This document shows, one piece after another, positions 58,641-64,000 of a DNA stretch of 64,000 bases (its first letter is position 1; each line of letters opens with the position of its first letter). The DNA lies in NCBI RefSeq assembly GCF_000283155.1, contig NW_004454179.1, positions 12,806,298 through 12,870,297 on the forward strand. Reading direction: 5' to 3'. The position numbers and the translations under genes were made by a program. Source of the stretch: Ceratotherium simum simum (Eukaryota; Chordata; Mammalia; Perissodactyla; Rhinocerotidae). Below the pieces are notes generated by a model. It was not told the DNA's origin. It worked only from the letters and a program-made list of their open reading frames with translations, and searched no databases.

Positions 58641-59265
58641 CAACATGCATCTTGGCAATGAAACTACAGTAACGCTGATCTCATTAACTCCATAGAATAA
58701 GGCAGGTTTTATGACCACTAAAATGGAAGCCAGGCTGAGCTCATCAATTTTCCAAGGAAAAATATAAACAGTATCTCATGAGGAACATCAACACTTGCCC
58801 AAAAGAACAAACTTGCAACACTCTTGAGCAACCTCATTTACATTTAAACAAACGAGCTGCAGCACGTCACAGGGCGCCGGGTGGGATGGAGCGTCATCCC
58901 TCTGCCTGGCAACAATCCCAGGGCCAGGATGATCCTGCAGGATCCGTGGCTGCCTCCGCCCCCTGGTGGTGCAACTCAGAACTCCCGAGCCACGGGCGCT
59001 GGAGAAGGGCAGCCTCCTAGAACTGCGACAGCACCATTCCATCTTCCCAGGTCTGAAGAGAAGCCCCTGCTCTGGGGAGCCTGCTACAGCCCCTCTGGGC
59101 TGCTGGAGCAGTGCTCACCTTGGGGAGGCCAGTCGCAGCTAACAGCAACAGACCCTTCCTACTGCCAGGCTCGGCACAAACCCCTCTGCACAAAGTGCAT
59201 CATCTCCTTGGACCCTCTGCACCTTCCTGCAGGTCGCTGCTCGGACGACTACTCCATTTTACAAG

Positions 59266-59622
59266 TGTGACTGTCAGTTTATGCGTCAACTTGGCTACGC
59301 TATGTCCCCAGGTATTCGACACCACACTGATCTAGGTGATGCTGGGGAAGGTATTTTGCAGATGTGATAAAGTCCATGATTAGTTGACTTGCAGTGAGAT
59401 TATCCTAGACACTCTGAGGGGCCTGCCTCAATCAGCTGAAAAGCCTGAAGGACAGAGCCAAGGCTTCATGGAAGAAGAAATTTCACCTGTGGACTGCAAC
59501 CCCAGCCTGCTCTTGGATTTCTGACTTGCCCAGCCAGCCCCAACAATCGCGTCAGCCAATTCCTTGCAAGAATCTTAATACATAGCTCCTACTGGTTCTT
59601 TCTGTAGTTGAACCCTGACTGC
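59266..59622 (+). mobile_element. Old interspersed repeat (L1-like 3' end, family uncertain)
   Basis: GTCAACTTGGCTACGCTATG, GGTATTTTGCAGATGTGATA, CAATCGCGTCAGCCAATTCC and TAGTTGAACCCTGACTGCA. I recognise a common mammalian repeat but not its exact name. The same family occurs in reverse at 61163-61555. Confidence 0.6.
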
Positions 59623-59799
59623 ACGCTCAGTCCTGCTCCCCCGCCTCTGCGCAAGTGCTGTCTCTTGATGACCAAAGCCCCCTCTCTGCCCCCAACCAGA
59701 AAAACCCCTCCACTCCCCAGATAACGTCCTGATTTGAGGCCACAGGAATCTCTGTTTCCCGACTTGCAGTGTTCATTCACACACGCCTGCATTCTTCTA

Positions 59800-60600
59800 T
59801 CCACCTGCCCATTCAACAGGCAAGAGGGGACCCTGCCACTGGTGTGAGCCCTGCAGCCAAGGGCTTTGCTCTCAAGGTGATGGGGCACAGATAATAAACA
59901 AGAAAACTCTCAAGATAATTAGAGCATGCTCAGTGATGTGCAGGGAAGAAGTAGGGTGATTTGAGGGGGCAGCTAGAAGGTGGAGGATGGGGGCGGCCTC
60001 TCTGAAGTGAAAACTTAGCAGAAATCTTAAGGAGGCAGCCATGTCAAAGATCAGGGAACAGCATTCCAGGCTGAGGGAACAGCAAGTGCAAAGGCCATGT
60101 AGAGAGAATGAGCTTGATGTGTTTAAGGAATGGAAGGTGACCGGTGTGGCTGAGCGGAGGGTGCTGAGTGGGAATGTGGGGTGGTGGGGGCAGAAGAGGG
60201 TAGGAGCCAGGGCAGGATGGCAGGCAGGGGCAAAGCACACAGGGCTCTGTAAGCCAGGATAAGAAGTTTATTGAGGGTGGGTGGGAAGTCCTTGGGGGCA
60301 TTTAAACAGAAAAGCACATGATTTGACACGTTTTGAAGAGCTCCCTCTAGCTGTGGTGTGGAGAACAGCATGGAGGGGCAAGGGTGGAAGCAGGCAGGCG
60401 GAGGAGGAAGCTGAGGGCTTCCAAGAGGCTGTGATGGTGGAGGTGGGAAGAAGTGGATGGATTCAGAGGTCAGGTTGGCAGGTGAGAGAAAGGGAGGAGT
60501 CAAGGATGACTTCTAGATGTTGGGCTTGAGCAACAGTGCGGATGGGAGGATGGGAAGATGTGGGAAGGAGCAGAGAGAAATGTGAGGCTACACTCCCTCC
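59800..60600 (+). mobile_element. Long ancient interspersed repeat, family not assigned
   Basis: GAACAGCATTCCAGGCTGAG, CAAGTGCAAAGGCCATGTAG, GGGCTCTGTAAGCCAGGATA, GAGCTCCCTCTAGCTGTGGT and GGAGGAGTCAAGGATGACTT occur in the order of a widespread old mammalian repeat. It has no open reading frame of note. Confidence 0.5.
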
Positions 60601-60869
60601 CGGGTTTTAAAGTCACTGGTCCTGCCTCCTTCATGAGGCTGTAAGCTGCCTGAGAACTTTCTTCCTGTTGACTCCCCCCTTCTCAGGCCTGGCTTCAAAT
60701 ATTGACTCTGCGCTCAATAAGAGATCCATCCAAGAGATCCTCCAAGGAGGAGCTGGGGCTTTGGGGACTAACATGAGACAAGTGACGACCAGGGAACAGC
60801 ACCCATTTCCTCCATGCAAACGTCCCTGGCTGGAGTGATCCTGCGAAGCTTCATGAGCTGCATTACCGA

Positions 60870-61065
60870 GCAGAGTAAAGCCTTAAACACAGACTCAAAT
60901 CCTCAATTTGCCACAGACTGTGGGCAGCCACCCTCTTGGAGGCTGAGCTTCTCATTCTAAAATGGGAATCCCACCAGCCACCTCAAAACATGGCTCCGAG
61001 CAGCAAATGAGGAAACATATGTAAAGTTGCTAGCACATAGCAGATGCTCATTAAATAATAATAGT
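60870..61065 (+). mobile_element. MIR SINE
   Basis: ACAGACTCAAATCCTCAATT, GAGGCTGAGCTTCTCATTCT, AAAATGGGAATCCCACCAGC and GCTAGCACATAGCAGATGCT. Confidence 0.75.
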
Positions 61066-61700
61066 AGCTAGCACTTTGCGAGAGCTTTCCAGGCTGCAGG
61101 CAGTGTTCTAAGCATGCTAACATATATTCATTTGTCTAATCTAATCTTCATTATAACCATATGAAGTGTGTATTAGAGTTCTCCAGAAAAATAGAACGGG
61201 ATGAGAGATAGAGAGATTGATTCATTGATTTTAAGGAACTGGTTCATGTGATTGTAGGGGCTTGGTGAGCCCAAAATCTGATGGGGGAGGCTGACAGGCT
61301 GGAGACTGGAGGAAGAGGTGCAGTTCAAGTCCTGCAGGCAGAATTCCTTCTTGCTCAGCGGAGGTCAGTCTTTGTTCTATGAAGGCCTTCAACTGATGGG
61401 ATGAGGCCAACCCACATTTTGGGAGCTCATCTGTTTTACTCAAAGTCCACTGATTTAAATGGCAATCTCATTCAAAAAACACCCAGAACAAGGCTTGACC
61501 AAATATCTGGGCACCATAGCCCAGCCAACCTGACACATAAAACTAACCATTACAAGGTAGGTATGAATATTATCCCGAATTTACACAAGAAAGAACAGGC
61601 ACAGAGAGGGTAAGAAGCCTGCCCAAGGTCTCAGAGGAGAAAAGCCAGGCTCTCTACTCCTGCTTTCTGGCTCCAGAGCTGGCACTTGGAACCACGACAC
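61060..61700 (-). mobile_element. MIR SINE split by a younger repeat
   Basis: Left part 61060-61160 (CAGTGTTCTAAGCATGCTAA, then CATTATAACCATATGAAGT) and right part from about 61556 (AAGGTAGGTATGAATATTAT, then CAGGCACAGAGAGGGTAAGA) are consecutive MIR segments separated by the element at 61163-61555. Confidence 0.72.
61163..61555 (-). mobile_element. Old interspersed repeat, reverse copy of the 59266 family, inside MIR
   Basis: AGAGTTCTCCAGAAAAATAG, GAATTCCTTCTTGCTCAGCG, AAGGCCTTCAACTGATGGGA and CAGCCAACCTGACACATAAA match the same family as 59266-59622 in reverse. It is better preserved than that copy. Confidence 0.65.
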
Positions 61701-61964
61701 TAAGTGGCCATTATCATAAGCACACCAATGTAAATTCAATTTCTCCATCCATCCTCTTCCTGGCCTGGGGAAACGGGGGAGGCTTTCCCTGGGTGGGGCC
61801 CTGCATTACTTAGGAAGCAGTACAGAACCTGAGCCTCAGAGACAGGGGTGGGGGAGACCTGAGAGGTTATCTGGTCCAGCCCTCAACTTTACAGGGGGGA
61901 AACTGAGGCCCAGAGTAGAGAAGGGTCTCACCCCAGGTCCATGGCTTCAGAGTGGAATGATGAT

Positions 61965-62160
61965 AATGCTTCTGATGATACACTGATACTTCCATAGTAC
62001 TGATTATGTGCTGGGACTATTCCACATTAACTTATTTAATCTTCTACATATGAGGTAGGTACTATTATCATCTTTGTTTTAAAGAGAAAATGAGGAAACT
62101 GAGGCAGAGAGGTTTTGAAACTTGCCTAAGGTCACACAGACCCAGAATCTGAGGCCAGGC
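61965..62160 (-). mobile_element. MIR SINE, well preserved
   Basis: AGGTAGGTACTATTATCATC, GAGGAAACTGAGGCAGAGAG and TGCCTAAGGTCACACAGACC. Confidence 0.88.
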
Positions 62161-62389
62161 TCAACTACACCTCTGAGGCCCAGGGCAAGTGTCTTGGGGA
62201 GGGGCTTGCCAGAGAACGCAATCCCAGGTTTGCCCTCCCTTCCCAGTTCTCCCACCTGGGGCTCTGACTGCAGGCGACAGCTTAGGCGATGCTGCAGTTC
62301 CTCAGGTCCCAAATACAGCCTCACCCTCCTGTTGACGGAAGAAATGACCTCCGCACCAGTGGGTGCGCACACCTGAGACACCCCTGCCC

Positions 62390-62790
62390 AGCTGACACGC
62401 ACGTGTGCACACACATCCCACAGCCCCAGACAGGTACACAAACACACGAACACTGACTCCCACCCACAACCAGATACATCCCAACACAGTGGCACACAAA
62501 TGCAATACCTATGCACCTGAACATGTAAACACACCCTCAGAGCACACACCTATGAAGACGCACACGGACACACACAACCCCACATACACACATGCCTCTC
62601 AATACATACACCAGGACACAACTTTCCTCCTCCCCATAAACACATAAGCAAGCACTTGTACACAGAAAACATACAGACCCATACTCAGAAACACACCATA
62701 CAATTACACCTACCCCAATTCTCTCACCATCCACCACACAGGGGCACACACACCTCCACTGATCCACAGGCCAAGGCACTTGGACACATA
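62390..62790 (+). repeat. Degenerate CA-rich tract
   Basis: About 400 bp of recurring ACACAC, CACACA and ACATACA words broken by single substitutions. It is a decayed CA repeat at the edge of the CpG-rich region. Confidence 0.75.
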
Positions 62791-63802
62791 TACCTCCACA
62801 CAGGCGCCATTCACGTGAGCCACGTGTTTATACAGGCTTCCCACATTCCCAAGGGCCAGATCCCCCCGGATGGCTGCCGACCCCCATAACTCACCACCCC
62901 CATAAATACGGGCTGCACACATGCCGACACAGATCACTCCCGTCCGCACCCTCTCGCCCCACCCCAGTACACACACAGCCCTAACTCCTAGCGACCACCC
63001 TCCCCCAATTAACTACACCCCGCCCACACCCAGGCGTGTGCCGAGCCGGCCTCCGCCACCCACAGAGAACCGTTCTCTGACCCCGGGCGGGCGGACAGCG
63101 CCCAGCACACAGCGTCCGAGGACTTGTTCCCGCCTCTCTCCCTGTCTCCACCCTCTTCGCAAACTCCGGGTGGGCCCTGGCACCTGTCAGGCCAATGCCA
63201 GGGTGGGCCGGCCCCCTCCCATCCCTGTCTCTGCGGCCACCGCGCAGAGCCCCCACCCCCGCAGCAAAAGAGAACGCGCTCAGAGTTGGGGGAGGAGAGG
63301 GAGCTCTGCGCTGCAGGCGTTAAAAAAACTCAGTCTCTCGAGTGAGACACCCCCCCCTTGCAGTCCCGGATCTCACCTTCGCATCGGGAAAACCCTGCGT
63401 CTCTATTAACCCTTTCAGCACCGCCACACCGCGGGAAAGACGCAAGGCGAAGAAACAGCAGTGCCTAGCTGTGGGCACCGCAGGGGGGGGGATCCGCCTG
63501 CCAAGGGTGCGGGGGCAGGCCCTTCACGAGACACCCACACTCCCCGTGCACCCACCCTATTCCCACGGGGGAGAGCCCGGGGAGAGCGAAAGGGATCGGT
63601 GGGAGAAGGAGAAGGGGTGAGTACCAGAGCTCAGAGGGCAAGGGCCGGGGAGGGGGGCAACTGAAGGGAGGACCCTGGGCCCGCAGGACCATAGGGCGGG
63701 CGGGCAAGGACAAGTCCCAGAAAGTCCTCCGCAGGATGGGAGAGGTGCGTGCAGGAAGCGGGAGGGGAGGCTGGAGGGAAAAACGCCCGGAGGCTCCCTT
63801 AC

Positions 63803-63831
63803 CTGATTTCCTTTTGGAACTGCCATAGTCC
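63803..63831 (-). CDS. SH3PXD2A: SH3PXD2A 29-nt microexon (DYGSSKRKS)
   Basis: On the minus strand a strong acceptor (TTGTTGCTTCTTTTTCAG) precedes G GAC TAT GGC and the exon ends AAA TCA G before a GTAAGG donor. Its first base ends a codon begun in the upstream PX-side exon, it carries nine codons (DYGSSKRKS), and its last base starts the Val codon finished at 43971. It links the PX domain to the SH3 region and is rich in Ser, Lys and Arg, a likely phosphorylated basic linker. At 29 nt it counts as a microexon. Because its length is not a multiple of three, skipping would break the frame in the long form. Confidence 0.94.
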
Positions 63832-63968
63832 CTGAAAAAGAAGCAACAACAGATAGACATGGTTAGGGCCAGGCGGTGACACAAGGCTGCGGCGCTGCGG
63901 CGCTGCGGCGCTGTGGCTGCGGGGCGCTCAAGGGCCGGCTGCGGTGGGTCCCCGGCACCGCAGCTCAT
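63803..63968 (-). CDS. SH3PXD2A: Candidate alternative first exon of short TKS5 (extends the microexon)
   Basis: The microexon frame stays open upstream through its acceptor. An ATG at 63858-63860 gives MSICCCFFFRDYGSSKRKS, with A at -3. A second in-frame ATG at 63966-63968 adds MSCGAGDPPQPALERP and a Gln/Arg/Ala-rich segment. The frame has no stop to base 64000, so an even earlier start is possible. If transcription begins in this CpG-rich DNA, the microexon would be the 3' part of a first exon and the product would lack the PX domain. PX-less short TKS5 made from an internal promoter is known, but I cannot confirm this N-terminus. The alternative is that the open frame is chance in GC-rich DNA. 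Confidence 0.42.
63886..63917 (+). repeat. 8-bp tandem repeat (GCTGCGGC) x4
   Basis: Three perfect GCTGCGGC units and a fourth with one change (GCTGTGGC). It lies within the candidate alternative first exon, between its two possible start codons. Confidence 0.93.
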
Positions 63969-64000
63969 GTGATCGCAGCGGCCGGCGAGCCGCGCGCACC

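Larger units (their letters stand above)
43972..63802 (-). other. SH3PXD2A: 19.8-kb SH3PXD2A intron
   Basis: Donor GTAAG next to 63803, acceptor next to 43971. It is rich in repeats: many MIRs, a MER1-group element (46523), nested EREs (48022), an ERE (49605), a MER5 fragment (55990), two copies of one old repeat in opposite orientation (59266 and 61163) and a CA-rich tract (62390). Unique stretches at 46760-47560, 51010-55980 and 56140-57750 hold no gene that I can support. Confidence 0.9.
1..64000 (-). other. SH3PXD2A: Internal segment of SH3PXD2A (TKS5/FISH scaffold gene)
   Basis: Five exons on the minus strand encode consecutive pieces of the N-terminal third of TKS5: DYGSSKRKS, then VWLSSWTESPKKDVTG, then the first SH3 domain split over two exons, then VSKRRKAHLRRLDRRW. 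I recognise this order from mammalian TKS5. Exon phases agree at all four junctions (each joined codon is split after base 1) and all five exons have GT donors and AG acceptors. TKS5 is a Src substrate and adaptor: its PX domain binds phosphoinositides and its five SH3 domains recruit actin and protease machinery at podosomes and invadopodia. The PX-domain exons should lie beyond base 64000 and SH3 domains 2-5 before base 1. Introns here are about 4.3, 28.1, 6.7 and 19.8 kb. Confidence 0.96.
63000..64000 (-). promoter_or_regulatory. SH3PXD2A: CpG-rich region, candidate internal promoter of SH3PXD2A
   Basis: CpG density rises from about 63000 and peaks in the last 130 bp, where I count about 20 CpGs. 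GGGCGGGCGGGC occurs at 63696 and there is no TATA box, so this resembles a CpG-island promoter. It runs off the window edge. It sits directly upstream of the exon where known short, PX-less TKS5 forms would need to begin. Promoter activity is inferred. Confidence 0.5.

Overview
The window is mammalian nuclear DNA, intron-rich and with no bacterial, viral or plasmid gene organisation. It carries at least eight copies of a tRNA-derived SINE that I recognise as the equine repetitive element (ERE) type. Several copies have perfect 11-17 bp target-site duplications. It also carries many old MIR, L2 and MER5/MER1-type repeats. ERE SINEs are known from horses and other odd-toed ungulates, so the source is most likely a perissodactyl. 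From the SINE subtypes I lean weakly to rhinoceros or tapir over horse, but cannot settle this by eye.

The one protein-coding gene I can support is SH3PXD2A (TKS5/FISH), the PX- and SH3-domain scaffold of podosomes and invadopodia, read right to left on the minus strand. Five exons join in frame with matching phases: a 29-nt microexon (63803-63831, DYGSSKRKS), a 45-nt exon (43927-43971, WLSSWTESPKKDVT), a 132-nt exon with the first half of SH3 domain 1 (37128-37259), a 114-nt exon with its second half (8911-9024), and an 84-nt exon coding a basic linker (4480-4563). The PX domain would lie to the right of the window and the other SH3 domains to the left. The rest of the sequence is intron, including one intron of about 28 kb and one of about 20 kb.

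The right edge (about 63860-64000) is very CpG-rich. A reading frame there runs without a stop from the window edge, through two ATGs, across the microexon's acceptor site and in frame into the microexon. This fits an alternative promoter and first exon for a short TKS5 form that lacks the PX domain. Short PX-less TKS5 forms are known, but whether this exact N-terminus has been described I cannot say.

The introns hold ERE SINEs (some nested in older repeats), an L1 3' end, a MER1-group hAT element with 8-bp target duplications, many MIR and L2 fragments, degenerate GA, TG and CA tracts, a G-quadruplex motif, and a few stretches dense in transcription-factor motifs that could be enhancers. I found no tRNA or rRNA gene, no CRISPR array and no convincing second protein-coding gene. 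The most interesting points are the candidate alternative N-terminus, the distant branch point of the 45-nt exon, and the 17-bp duplication just upstream of the 84-nt exon's acceptor.
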